Shown in pieces: positions 16,549-24,248 of a DNA stretch of 64,000 nt (within the stretch, counting starts at the first letter, position 1; each line of letters starts with the position of its first letter). This stretch comes from Pseudomonas tolaasii NCPPB 2192 (lineage in GTDB: Bacteria; Pseudomonadota; Gammaproteobacteria; Pseudomonadales; Pseudomonadaceae). The translations under genes were made by a program, and so were the position numbers. The DNA is taken from contig NZ_PHHD01000001.1 of assembly GCF_002813445.1 (NCBI RefSeq), positions 2,542,001 through 2,606,000 on the forward strand, given 5' to 3'. The notes under the pieces were generated by a model. That model saw nothing but the letters and a program-made list of their open reading frames with translations. It was not told the origin of the DNA and did no database searches.

Positions 16549-17712
16549 TTACAGGGGGATCCCGGCCTTCACCCGGTATTGATTGCGCACCGGCGTTGCA
16601 TACTGCACCACCAGGTACGGGCGGTGCTCCGATGGGCACTCATTCAAGCGCCGCTCCCACTCCGCTTTGGCCTTGGCCAATTCATCCGCCGGGAACATTT
16701 CGGCCGCCGTCGGCACCTGCAATTGCGGGTCGGCGTCGGCCCATTGTGCGTACGCCAGGTAATGCACCGGGAACAACCGATAACCGCCGAGAATCTGCCG
16801 GTCCATTTCCACGGCCAGCAGCTTGGTGTCTTCGAAGCGTTCGGTGATGGGCGGTGCGAAGTTCACATGCACGCGACCCTTGTAGCCGGTGATGCCCAGC
16901 GCAATGCTCACGTCGTCTTCGCCCGGTGCCTTGCTGTAGGTGCCGGTAGTGGCGCGGATGTACAGCTCGCGGGCCTTGGCCGAATCACACGGATCGTACT
17001 CGTAGCTGATGGACACCGGCGTCAGGTTCAGCGACTGGATCACCTCGGCAAACGGCTCGTCCTTGCGGCTGACGTGGAACATTTTGAGGATCGCCGACTC
17101 GGTGCGGTCATCCCCGTCCTTGGCGCGGCCTTCGGCCTGGGCAATCCAGATGGAAGCGCCGTCGTTGCGGATCGAATGGTTGATATAGGCCGACAGCAAC
17201 TGGTACGCCGCCATCTTCTCTTTGCGCCCGGTGATCGAGCGGTGCACGATAAAACTCTTGTTCAGGCGCATCAGGTCGCTGACAAACGGCTTTTGCAGCA
17301 GGTTGTCGCCGATAGCGATGCGGGGCGTCGGCAGGCCGGCGTGGTACACGGCGTAGTTGACGAAGGCCGGGTCCATCACGATGTCGCGGTGGTTGGCCAG
17401 AAACAGGTAGGCGGTGCCGGACTTGAGCTGTTCGACGCCGGTGTAGGTCACGCCGTCGGTCGCGCGGTCAATGGTGTGGTCGACGTAATACTCGACTTTG
17501 TCCTGCAGCGTGGCGACGGTGGTGACGCCGGCGAACTCGCGGCGCAGCTTGCGGGCGATCATCGGCTTGAGCAGCCAGCCCAGGGCGCCGGCAAAGCGCG
17601 GGAAGCGGAAGTGGGTCAGGATGTCCAGAAAGGCCTTGTCACTGAACAGGCGTGCCAGCACTGCCGGGACTTCGCTGTCGTTGTAAGGTCGGATGGTATC
17701 GAATTCGCCCAT
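16549..17712 (-). CDS. PlsC-like acyltransferase
   Basis: A 387-residue protein of the glycerolipid acyltransferase superfamily. The catalytic block reads LFLANHRDIVMDPAF (about 103-117): the usual H-x4-D spacing is replaced by His108, Asp110 and Asp114, a variant that I associate with a distinct bacterial subfamily. The glycerol-phosphate-binding block is EGRAKDG (about 197-203). No clear N-terminal membrane helix is seen, so it may be peripheral. Two ATG codons are adjacent (17715 and 17712); the second has better spacing to AGAGAG. The acceptor lipid is unknown. Confidence 0.8.
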   Translation of the reverse strand: MGEFDTIRPYNDSEVPAVLARLFSDKAFLDILTHFRFPRFAGALGWLLKPMIARKLRREFAGVTTVATLQDKVEYYVDHTIDRATDGVTYTGVEQLKSGTAYLFLANHRDIVMDPAFVNYAVYHAGLPTPRIAIGDNLLQKPFVSDLMRLNKSFIVHRSITGRKEKMAAYQLLSAYINHSIRNDGASIWIAQAEGRAKDGDDRTESAILKMFHVSRKDEPFAEVIQSLNLTPVSISYEYDPCDSAKARELYIRATTGTYSKAPGEDDVSIALGITGYKGRVHVNFAPPITERFEDTKLLAVEMDRQILGGYRLFPVHYLAYAQWADADPQLQVPTAAEMFPADELAKAKAEWERRLNECPSEHRPYLVVQYATPVRNQYRVKAGIPL

Positions 17713-17843
17713 CATGCTCTCTTGTTAGAAACGGCTAGGGTAAGTAAAGGAAATATCAGGGTGCGGCCGCAATATTGGCTCTGCCGTGAATAGCCCTGTA
17801 AATAGACCGGCGATTATACGCACAAGTCACCTGGGAGACCGCG

Positions 17844-18026
17844 ATGCTGGAAACCGACTCGTACGATTGTCCTTATTGTGGTGAGCCCGCCGAGGCGGTA
17901 TTGGATCTTTCCGGCGGCGATCAGTCATACATAGAAGACTGCCCGGTGTGTTGCCGGCCGATTATTTTCGATCTGCAGGTGCATGGCGATGAATGGATGC
18001 TGAACGTGCGCAGCGAGAACGAGTGA
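17844..18026 (+). CDS. CPXCG-motif cysteine-rich zinc-ribbon protein
   Basis: A 60-residue protein with CPYC at residues 9-12 and CPVCC at 33-37, the two halves of a zinc ribbon; this fits the CPXCG-motif cysteine-rich family. The rest is acidic, typical of the family. GGGAG is located a few bases before the ATG. It precedes the DUF2007 gene by 11 bases, a pairing that suggests one transcript. The function is unknown. Confidence 0.85.
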   Translation: MLETDSYDCPYCGEPAEAVLDLSGGDQSYIEDCPVCCRPIIFDLQVHGDEWMLNVRSENE

Positions 18027-18037
18027 CAGGTACGCCC

Positions 18038-18298
18038 ATGCTGCGAATCTACGAACCGGAAAACCTGATGGAAGGCGAGCTGCTGCAGCAAATGCTCGCC
18101 AGCGAGGGCATCGAAGCGCACCTGGTGGGCCGGCATTTGCTGGGCGGCACCGGCGAGTTGCCGATTTTCGGCTTGCTGGGCCTCGAGGTGGATAACGACC
18201 GCGCCGCCTACGCCCGCGAGCTGATTACCGCCTATATCGGCGCGCAGCCCGTGCCCGGCGACGAACCCGACAGCTTCCCCGACGTGCTGGTCTGTTAG
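18038..18298 (+). CDS. DUF2007-family putative signal-transducing protein
   Basis: An 86-residue protein. MLRIYEPENLMEGELLQQMLASEGI... is the ferredoxin-like or ACT-like fold seen in DUF2007: a first strand, a helix with EA/EG for addressing the ligand, and a short LGGTGELPIFGL loop. ACAGG lies seven bases before the ATG. Proteins of this group are annotated as putative signal transducers without a defined ligand. It follows the zinc-ribbon gene and precedes the SRAP gene, both on the same strand. Confidence 0.8.
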   Translation: MLRIYEPENLMEGELLQQMLASEGIEAHLVGRHLLGGTGELPIFGLLGLEVDNDRAAYARELITAYIGAQPVPGDEPDSFPDVLVC

Positions 18299-18334
18299 GC
18301 TGTCGGTCGGTTTACCTGAGAGTCGTGTTGCCCC

Positions 18335-18955
18335 ATGTGTGGACGTTATGCCCTGTTTCGCTGGAACCCCGCCTTTGCTGCCTTGCCGGGCTTTCCGGCC
18401 GACCAGCAGGCCCAGTGGAACATCTCCCCCAATGATTCGGTGCTGATCCAGCGCGTCGTCGACGGTCAGCGCACGCTGGCCCGCGCCCGTTGGGGCCTGA
18501 CGCCGCCCTGGCTGACAGACCTTTCCCGTACCCCGGCCCACGCCCGCGCTGAAACCCTTGCCGAGCAACCCATGTTTCGCGAAGCGTTCCGCCAGCGCCG
18601 CTGCCTGCTACCGGCCAACGGGTTTTACGAATGGCGCGGCACCCAGCGCAAACGCCCTTACTGGCTGACACCAGAGGAGGGCTCCACGTTGTTTTTTGCG
18701 GCGATCTGGGAGGCCTATCCGGTGCAGGAGCAGGTGTGGTTGAGCACGGCGGTGGTGACTCAAGCCGCGCAGAATCAGCGGCGGCCGTTGATTCTGGATG
18801 CGGCGGGGCAGGCGGCCTGGTTGAACCCGGAAACACCGTTGCATGTGTTGCAGGGCTTGTTGGCCAGCGAACCCACCGCGTTGCGCGAGCGGGTGCTGGC
18901 CAATATGGTCAATGATCCCAAGCTCAATGGGCCGGAGTGCCTGACCCCGGCTTAG
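18335..18955 (+). CDS. SRAP-family DNA-protein crosslink protein (YedK/HMCES type)
   Basis: SRAP proteins bind abasic sites in single-stranded DNA and form a thiazolidine crosslink through the N-terminal Cys2. The 206-residue protein begins MCGRYALF, so Cys2 is present after Met removal, and GFYEW near residue 95 supplies the catalytic Glu. By motif alignment, the conserved Asn of NARAET is His here (AHARAET, about residue 69), and the conserved His of HDRMPVIL is Asn (NQRRPLIL). These two exchanges are my reading of the alignment, and may define a Pseudomonas subfamily. Genes for SOS control are not visible next to it. Confidence 0.88.
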   Translation: MCGRYALFRWNPAFAALPGFPADQQAQWNISPNDSVLIQRVVDGQRTLARARWGLTPPWLTDLSRTPAHARAETLAEQPMFREAFRQRRCLLPANGFYEWRGTQRKRPYWLTPEEGSTLFFAAIWEAYPVQEQVWLSTAVVTQAAQNQRRPLILDAAGQAAWLNPETPLHVLQGLLASEPTALRERVLANMVNDPKLNGPECLTPA

Positions 18956-18973
18956 CGCTGAGTCCATTGGCCT

Positions 18974-19046
18974 CATCGCAGGCAAGCCAGCTCCCACCTT
19001 TGATGTGTGAATGCATTCAAAGGTGGGAGCTGGCTTGCCTGCGATG
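18974..19046. repeat. REP pair in reversed polarity
   Basis: The same REP arms as in the other elements, but back to front: CATCGCAGGCAAGCCAGC at the left and GCTGGCTTGCCTGCGATG at the right, with the GTGGGAG ends facing inward. Pairing extends through CCCACCTTTGA/TCAAAGGTGGG, leaving a loop of about 13 bases. All other main-family pairs in this window have GTGGGAG outermost. Confidence 0.88.
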
Positions 19047-19052
19047 GCGGCC

Positions 19053-21191
19053 TCAAACCTTGAATTGATTGATCAACCGCCGCTGCTGCTCCGCCAGTTT
19101 GGTCAGGTCCGCACTGGCCGCGCTGGACTCATCCGCGCCGCCCGCCACTTCGTTGGCCACCTGGCCGATATTGATGACGTTGCGGTTGATGTCCTCGGCC
19201 ACCGCGCTCTGCTCCTCGGCGGCGCTGGCAATCTGGGTGTTCATGTCGTTGATCACCGACACCGCCTGAGTGATGGTTTCCAGCGCCTGCGCCGCCTTGG
19301 CCGCGTGCTGCACGCTTTCATCGGTGCGGTTCTGGCTGTCTTCCATCACCCGCACCACGTCCCGCGTGCCTTGTTGCAGTTGCTGGATCATCGTCTGGAT
19401 TTCTTCGGTAGCCTTCTGGGTTTTTTGCGCCAGGTTGCGCACTTCATCGGCCACCACGGCAAAACCACGGCCTTGCTCGCCCGCCCGCGCGGCTTCGATG
19501 GCGGCGTTGAGGGCCAGCAGGTTGGTCTGCTCGGCAATCCCGCGGATGGCCGTGAGGATCGCGTTGATGTTCTCGCTGTCCTTGGCCAGGGTCTGCACCA
19601 CGCCCACAGCCTTGCCGATTTCCTCGGCGAGGGCGCCGATGGAGGTGGAGGTGTCGCGCACAATACGCATGCCTTGGCTCGCCGCCTGGTCGGCATGGCT
19701 GGCGGCTTGGGCGGCCTGGGTGGCGTTGCGCGCAACGTCTTGCGCGGTGGCGGTCATCTCGTGCACGGCGGTGGCCACCTGATCGATTTCCACCATCTGC
19801 TTATGCACGCCCTGGTTGGTACGAATCGCGATGTCGGCCGTGTGCTCCGACGAGTCGCTGACCTTCTGCACCGAGCTCACCACTTGGGTAATCATGCCCT
19901 GCAGCTTGATCAGAAAGGTGTTGAAGCCGCTGGCAATCGCGCCCAATTCATCGGCGCGGTCACTGGTGAGGCGGCGCGTGAGATCGCCTTCGCCCTGGGC
20001 GATGTCATTGAGCATGGCCACCATCTGCTTGAGCGGGCGGGCGATGCCGTGACCCACCAGCCAGATCACCAGCAAACCGAGGCCGGCGATCAACAGGCCA
20101 GCCACGGTCATGCCAAAGGTGTCGGTTTTGCGCTGGGCCTGCAGGTCGGCCTGAAGTTTCTGCGAGTCGGCCATCACCGCGCTCAGCGGCAGTTGCAGCA
20201 TCAGGGTCCAGCGCGCTTCGGCCTGGCCGATGCTGAAGGGCAGGAACAGCTCGATATGCCCGTGCTCCTTGTCGATGTCGTAGCGCACTTCGCCGGCTTT
20301 GAGCTGGTTCAGGTTGGCCAGCTCATTGCTGTCGAGCAGGTCGCTGGCTTTTTCACCCAGTTTGCTGGCGTCTTTGGTGTAGGCCACCAGACGGCCGTTG
20401 CTGGAGATCAGGGCCAGTTCACCGGCGCCGTTGTAGAGGTTCTGGTCGGCGTGGGTGAGCATTTCCTGAATGAAGTTCACCGACAGGTCGGCGCCGACAA
20501 TTCCCTGGAAGGTGCCGTTGATCATGATCGGCTCGATGAACGAGGCCAGCATGACCATGGCGTTGCCGACCTTGTAGGGCGCCGGGTCGATGGCGCAGGG
20601 TTTGCTGGTTTCCTTGGAGCACAGGTAGTACTCGCTGGCGCGTACGCCGGTGGAGAGGATTGTCTGGTCGTTGACGTCGGCGAGCTTGTCCAGGCCCAGG
20701 CTGCCATCGGCGTTGCGGTACCACCAAGGCAGGAAGCGGCCGTCGGTGCCCATGCCGACAATCGGGCTGTTTACGTAGGCGGCGTCATTGTGGTCGATGG
20801 CGTTGGGTTCCCAGCCGATATAAGCGCCGAGGATTTTCGGGTTGCGCACCACGGTTTCGTGCAGCAGGTTGATCAGTTGCTCGCGGCCGATCTGCAAGGC
20901 CGGCTCGCCCTTGGCGTCTTTCATGCCGAGCAGGGCGTTGGCGGTGGCCAGGCCTTTGGCGGTGACCAGAGGCGCTTCGAGTTCGCGCTGGATCAGCGTG
21001 GCCTGGGTTTGCGCCAGAGTGGTCAGGCGCTGCTCGATGATTTGCTCGAACTGCGCCTGGGTGCGGTCCTGCACCATCTCCTGGGTGCGCGCGCCGGCAA
21101 ACAAGGCGTAGAGCACCAGCACCGCGACCACACTCAGCACGATGGCCCCGGTGAGTGCCGCGACAGAAAACTGAATCGACTTGAATTTCAT
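19053..21191 (-). CDS. Methyl-accepting chemotaxis protein with dCache sensor
   Basis: A 712-residue chemoreceptor. Residues 8-32 form the first membrane helix, about 40-345 a periplasmic double-Cache domain, about 358-380 the second membrane helix, then a HAMP domain and a long coiled-coil signalling domain. The hairpin tip around residue 560 (NLLALNAAIEAARAGEQGRG) binds CheA/CheW. Ligand-contact residues in the sensor (PYKVGNAMVMLASFIEP, IVGADLS) are typical of dCache but I cannot name the ligand. It resembles P. aeruginosa PA4633 in context. No C-terminal CheR-binding pentapeptide: it ends LINQFKV. Confidence 0.93.
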   Translation of the reverse strand: MKFKSIQFSVAALTGAIVLSVVAVLVLYALFAGARTQEMVQDRTQAQFEQIIEQRLTTLAQTQATLIQRELEAPLVTAKGLATANALLGMKDAKGEPALQIGREQLINLLHETVVRNPKILGAYIGWEPNAIDHNDAAYVNSPIVGMGTDGRFLPWWYRNADGSLGLDKLADVNDQTILSTGVRASEYYLCSKETSKPCAIDPAPYKVGNAMVMLASFIEPIMINGTFQGIVGADLSVNFIQEMLTHADQNLYNGAGELALISSNGRLVAYTKDASKLGEKASDLLDSNELANLNQLKAGEVRYDIDKEHGHIELFLPFSIGQAEARWTLMLQLPLSAVMADSQKLQADLQAQRKTDTFGMTVAGLLIAGLGLLVIWLVGHGIARPLKQMVAMLNDIAQGEGDLTRRLTSDRADELGAIASGFNTFLIKLQGMITQVVSSVQKVSDSSEHTADIAIRTNQGVHKQMVEIDQVATAVHEMTATAQDVARNATQAAQAASHADQAASQGMRIVRDTSTSIGALAEEIGKAVGVVQTLAKDSENINAILTAIRGIAEQTNLLALNAAIEAARAGEQGRGFAVVADEVRNLAQKTQKATEEIQTMIQQLQQGTRDVVRVMEDSQNRTDESVQHAAKAAQALETITQAVSVINDMNTQIASAAEEQSAVAEDINRNVINIGQVANEVAGGADESSAASADLTKLAEQQRRLINQFKV

Positions 21192-21416
21192 GAAAGCTCC
21201 GAACGCAGGGCGAGAGTGGCTGCTTTTTTATATCGGCCACGGCGTGCGCAGGCTTAAGCTTTGTCCTACAAAATAATGGGCGGTGTCGCGGATGGGCAGT
21301 TGGTCGCCGCTCCGGGTGTGGGATGTATCTGAAATTCGATGGCTACACGTCCTTTGTGTCTGGCGCTGATACAAACGACCGCCTACGATACGCGCCATGT
21401 TTTCAGGGAGAGCGTC

Positions 21417-22235
21417 ATGAAGAAGTCATTGACCATCAGTGCATTGGTTGCAGCGATGCTGCTGGCGGGTTGCCAGTCGGTAAATACCACCAGCGGCGGC
21501 GCCGTTGGGGTTGAGCGCAAGCAGTACATGTTCAGCATGCTGTCGAGCCAGGAAGTCGACCAAATGTACGCCCAGTCCTATCAACAGACATTGGGTGAGG
21601 CCAGTGGCAAAGGCCTGGTGGACAAAACCAGTGCCAACGCCAAACGCGTTCAGGCAATTGCCAACCGCCTGATCGCCCAGGCACCGACGTTCCGCCCGGA
21701 TGCGGCGCAGTGGAGGTGGGAGGTGAACCTGATCAAAAGCGACGAGATGAACGCCAACTGCGGGCCAGGCGGCAAAATCTTTGTGTACAGCGCGCTGATC
21801 GACAACCTCAAGCTCACCGATGACGAATTGGCCGCCGTCATGGGCCATGAAATTGCCCACGCCTTGCGCGAGCACGGGCGCGAGGCCATGTCCAAAGCGT
21901 ACGGCATCCAGATGGCGAAACAGGGCGCCGGTGCCTTGTTCGGCTTGGGCCAGGACAGCATGGCGCTCGCCGACACGGTGGCAAACTACGGCATGACCTT
22001 GCCCAACAGCCGTGCCAACGAAAACGAAGCCGACCTGATCGGCCTGGAGCTGTCGGCCCGTGCCGGTTACAACCCGAACGCGGCCATCACGTTGTGGAAC
22101 AAGATGGCCAAGGCTTCGGAAGGCGCACCGCCGGAGTTCATGAGCACGCACCCGGCGTCCGACAGCCGGATCGCCTCGTTGCAGGCGGCGATTCCAAAGG
22201 TGATGCCGCTCTACCAGCAGGCCAAAAAATCCTGA
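21417..22235 (+). CDS. M48-family metallopeptidase lipoprotein
   Basis: A 272-residue lipoprotein: MKKSLTISALVAAMLLAGCQ with lipid Cys19. The zinc site HEIAH occurs in MGHEIAHALREHGRE (about 142-156) and the third ligand Glu in ANENEADLIG. Members such as LoiP and YcaL degrade misfolded outer-membrane proteins such as BamA or LptD intermediates; that role would be an inference here. GGGAG lies six bases before the ATG at 21417; the frame is open to 21339 upstream without a lipoprotein signal. Confidence 0.9.
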   Translation: MKKSLTISALVAAMLLAGCQSVNTTSGGAVGVERKQYMFSMLSSQEVDQMYAQSYQQTLGEASGKGLVDKTSANAKRVQAIANRLIAQAPTFRPDAAQWRWEVNLIKSDEMNANCGPGGKIFVYSALIDNLKLTDDELAAVMGHEIAHALREHGREAMSKAYGIQMAKQGAGALFGLGQDSMALADTVANYGMTLPNSRANENEADLIGLELSARAGYNPNAAITLWNKMAKASEGAPPEFMSTHPASDSRIASLQAAIPKVMPLYQQAKKS

Positions 22236-22267
22236 CCTTATGAAGATCCAAGGTGGGAACTGGCGTG

Positions 22268-22354
22268 TGTGGGAGCTGGCTTGCCTGCGATAGCATCAAC
22301 CGGGTCTGCCTGAAATACCGAGGTGTCTGCATCGCAGGCAAGCCAGCTCCCACA
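22268..22354. repeat. REPIN, main family
   Basis: Left arm from 22268 (TGTGGGAGCTGGCTTGCCTG...) and right arm to 22354 are complementary over about 22 bases with a roughly 40-base loop. It lies between the M48 gene and the convergent TMEM165-type gene. Confidence 0.88.
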
Positions 22355-22373
22355 TTGGGTTGGGTTTAGAGGT

Positions 22374-22958
22374 TTAAATCCAGCCGCTGCTCTGCATGGC
22401 CTTGTAAACCGCCACCACCGCCAGCACGAAAAACGCCGTCGCCGCCAGCCGGCGAATCAGGGTCAATGGCAGTTTCTCGGCGGCAAAATTTCCCGCCAGA
22501 ACCACCGGCACGTTGGCAATCAGCATGCCCAGCGTGGTCCCGATAATCACCAGCCACAGCTCCGGGTATTGCGCCGCGAGCATCACCGTGGCGATCTGGG
22601 TCTTGTCACCGATTTCCGCGAGGAAGAACGCGATCAGCGTGGTCAAAAACGGCCCGAACTTGCGCGTGGTGCTGGCTTCGTCATCATCGAGTTTGTCGGG
22701 CACCAGGGTCCACAAGGCCGTGGCGCAGAAGCTCGCCGCGAGAATCCAGTGCAACACCGCATCCGAGAAGAAGCTTCCGAACCAGGCCCCCACGGCACCG
22801 GCCGCCGCATGGTTGGCCAGGGTCGCGGCGACGATGCCGGCGATGATCGGCCAGGGTTTGCGAAAGCGGGCGGCAAGGATGAGCGCGAGCAGTTGCGTCT
22901 TGTCGCCGATTTCGGCCAAGGCAACGATTGCGGTAGGTACGAGTAATGAATCCAGCAT
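22374..22958 (-). CDS. TMEM165/GDT1-family cation exporter
   Basis: A 194-residue inner-membrane protein of the UPF0016 (GDT1/TMEM165) family, members of which export Mn2+ or exchange Ca2+ and Mn2+ for protons. It has the two inverted signature repeats ALAEIGDKTQLLAL (residues 13-26) and FLAEIGDKTQIATV (about 111-124) and about six membrane helices. The frame is open up to 23183, but the ATG at 22958 begins the family N-terminus and follows a yybP-ykoY riboswitch, which reports manganese. That pairing supports a manganese exporter. Confidence 0.9.
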   Translation of the reverse strand: MLDSLLVPTAIVALAEIGDKTQLLALILAARFRKPWPIIAGIVAATLANHAAAGAVGAWFGSFFSDAVLHWILAASFCATALWTLVPDKLDDDEASTTRKFGPFLTTLIAFFLAEIGDKTQIATVMLAAQYPELWLVIIGTTLGMLIANVPVVLAGNFAAEKLPLTLIRRLAATAFFVLAVVAVYKAMQSSGWI

Positions 22959-22965
22959 CAGGTAG

Positions 22966-23045
22966 GTTTCCAGGGGCGGGTCGACACGGCTATGACACGT
23001 ACAGCCTTCCCGCCCCGGGTAAGGTGTGCGTGTCATAGGTCTTGT
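22966..23045 (-). promoter_or_regulatory. Riboswitch expression platform
   Basis: Between the aptamer and the start codon, CTATGACACG (overlapping the 3' strand of P1) is a perfect match for CGTGTCATAG further downstream. A second pair, CCGGGGCGGG with CCCGCCCCTGG, would cover the ribosome binding region GGAAA. The two pairings cannot form together, as expected of an alternative-structure switch. Whether ligand opens or hides the start region is not clear from inspection. Confidence 0.6.
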
Positions 23046-23162
23046 CAAACCCCGGTCCGTCTGTGCGGACTCCTGGGTCGCATACGCCATGGTCTGCTGA
23101 CCAAGTATGTTGACGTATGCCGGACGAGCGTGGCGCTCGTGGGAGACTACTCCCCTAGGACG
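23030..23162 (-). promoter_or_regulatory. yybP-ykoY manganese riboswitch
   Basis: Read on the minus strand, this leader has the core elements of the class: CTAGGGGAGTAG followed by a hairpin, the loop sequence ACGTCAACATACTTGG, and further on GGTTTGACAAGACCTATG. The TAGG of the first strand pairs with CCTA of the last, closing P1. The class binds Mn2+ and controls exporter genes in E. coli (mntP, alx). It lies upstream of the TMEM165-type gene. The lead between aptamer and gene is 71 bases. Confidence 0.88.
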
Positions 23163-23218
23163 GAGCGGATTCTGCCTAGGCAAAACCCATTCGGCAAGCC
23201 TTCTTTTTCAAAAAGCCA

Positions 23219-24217
23219 TCAGCCGCGTTTGGCACGATAAATGCGAAAACCACTGCCCTCGGCCTTGATCGCACACACGCCGAGGTGCTCTTCGATCAGC
23301 GGCTGGTACTTCAGGAAACTGTTAGCCACCAAGCGAAGTTCGCCGCCTTTTGCCAGATGTTTCGCCGCTTTTCGCAGCAGGTTCTCGGTGGCGAAATAAT
23401 CGGTGTGCACCCCGACATGGAACGGCGGGTTGCTGAGAATTGCGTTCAAACCCATCGGTGCAGCGTCGATGCCATCACCGGTCAGCACCTCGGCTTCCAG
23501 ACCATTGGCAGTCAGCGTCAGGCGGCTGCTGGCGGCGGCAAAGGCGTCCACGTCGAGCAACGTCACGCTGTTGTGCGGGTAGCGGCGTTTGACCGCCGCC
23601 CCCAACACGCCCGCGCCGCAACCGAAGTCCAGCAAGTGGCCGCCCGGCAGTTTGTCGAGATGCTCCAGCAGCAATTCGGTGCCGCGGTCCAGGCGCCCAT
23701 GGCTGAACACCCCGGGCAAACTCACCACTTTGAGTGGGCCTTCGGCCAGCGGCACCTCAAATACCTGCGCCAGGCTTTCCAAATCGACCGCTTGCGGAGC
23801 GTTGGCCACGGTGACTTGCCAGAGCTGGCAATGCCGCGCGCTGTCGAGCTTGCGCGGTTTGCCGAAGGGCAGCAGTTGTTTTGAAGCGCTTTCGATACCG
23901 CCCTTTTTCTCCCCCACCAGAAACAGCTCGGCACCGGGCAGGCGCGCAGCCACGGCGTTGAGCAGGTAATCAGTGAGGTCCTTGGATTTGGGCAGGAAAA
24001 CCACCGCCGCGTCGAACCCGCGCTCGGGCAGGTTCACGCCAAACTGGCTGCGCTGCGGGAAGCGCGCATCCAGCGCCGCCTGGTCGCCGGCATGCCAGCA
24101 CCAGCCGTGGGCATTCGGCAGGCGGCCGAGCAAATCGTCGGCGGGCAGGCCGACCAGCAACAGGTTGCCCTGAAAAAGTTCGGCCTGACGAAGCAGTACT
24201 TCACTGCGCGGATCCAT
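23219..24217 (-). CDS. rsmC: 16S rRNA m2G1207 methyltransferase RsmC
   Basis: SAM-dependent methyltransferase of G1207 in 16S rRNA. The 332-residue protein has the two-domain RsmC/RlmG architecture: a degenerate N-terminal methyltransferase-like half (to about 165) and a catalytic C-terminal half with the SAM motif LLDFGCGAGVLGAAV (about 193-207) and NPPFHVG (about 259-265). AAGGAG lies six bases before the ATG at 24217; the open frame continues further upstream. RlmG is an alternative, but the NPPFH form and length fit RsmC. Confidence 0.88.
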   Translation of the reverse strand: MDPRSEVLLRQAELFQGNLLLVGLPADDLLGRLPNAHGWCWHAGDQAALDARFPQRSQFGVNLPERGFDAAVVFLPKSKDLTDYLLNAVAARLPGAELFLVGEKKGGIESASKQLLPFGKPRKLDSARHCQLWQVTVANAPQAVDLESLAQVFEVPLAEGPLKVVSLPGVFSHGRLDRGTELLLEHLDKLPGGHLLDFGCGAGVLGAAVKRRYPHNSVTLLDVDAFAAASSRLTLTANGLEAEVLTGDGIDAAPMGLNAILSNPPFHVGVHTDYFATENLLRKAAKHLAKGGELRLVANSFLKYQPLIEEHLGVCAIKAEGSGFRIYRAKRG

Positions 24218-24248
24218 GGTCTGCTCCTTGAAAAAGGGGCGCAGTTTA

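Noticed and set aside
19011..21257. A 748-residue plus-strand frame opposite the chemoreceptor
   Set aside because: It mirrors the minus-strand chemoreceptor, whose domain structure is complete; no independent motif is found.
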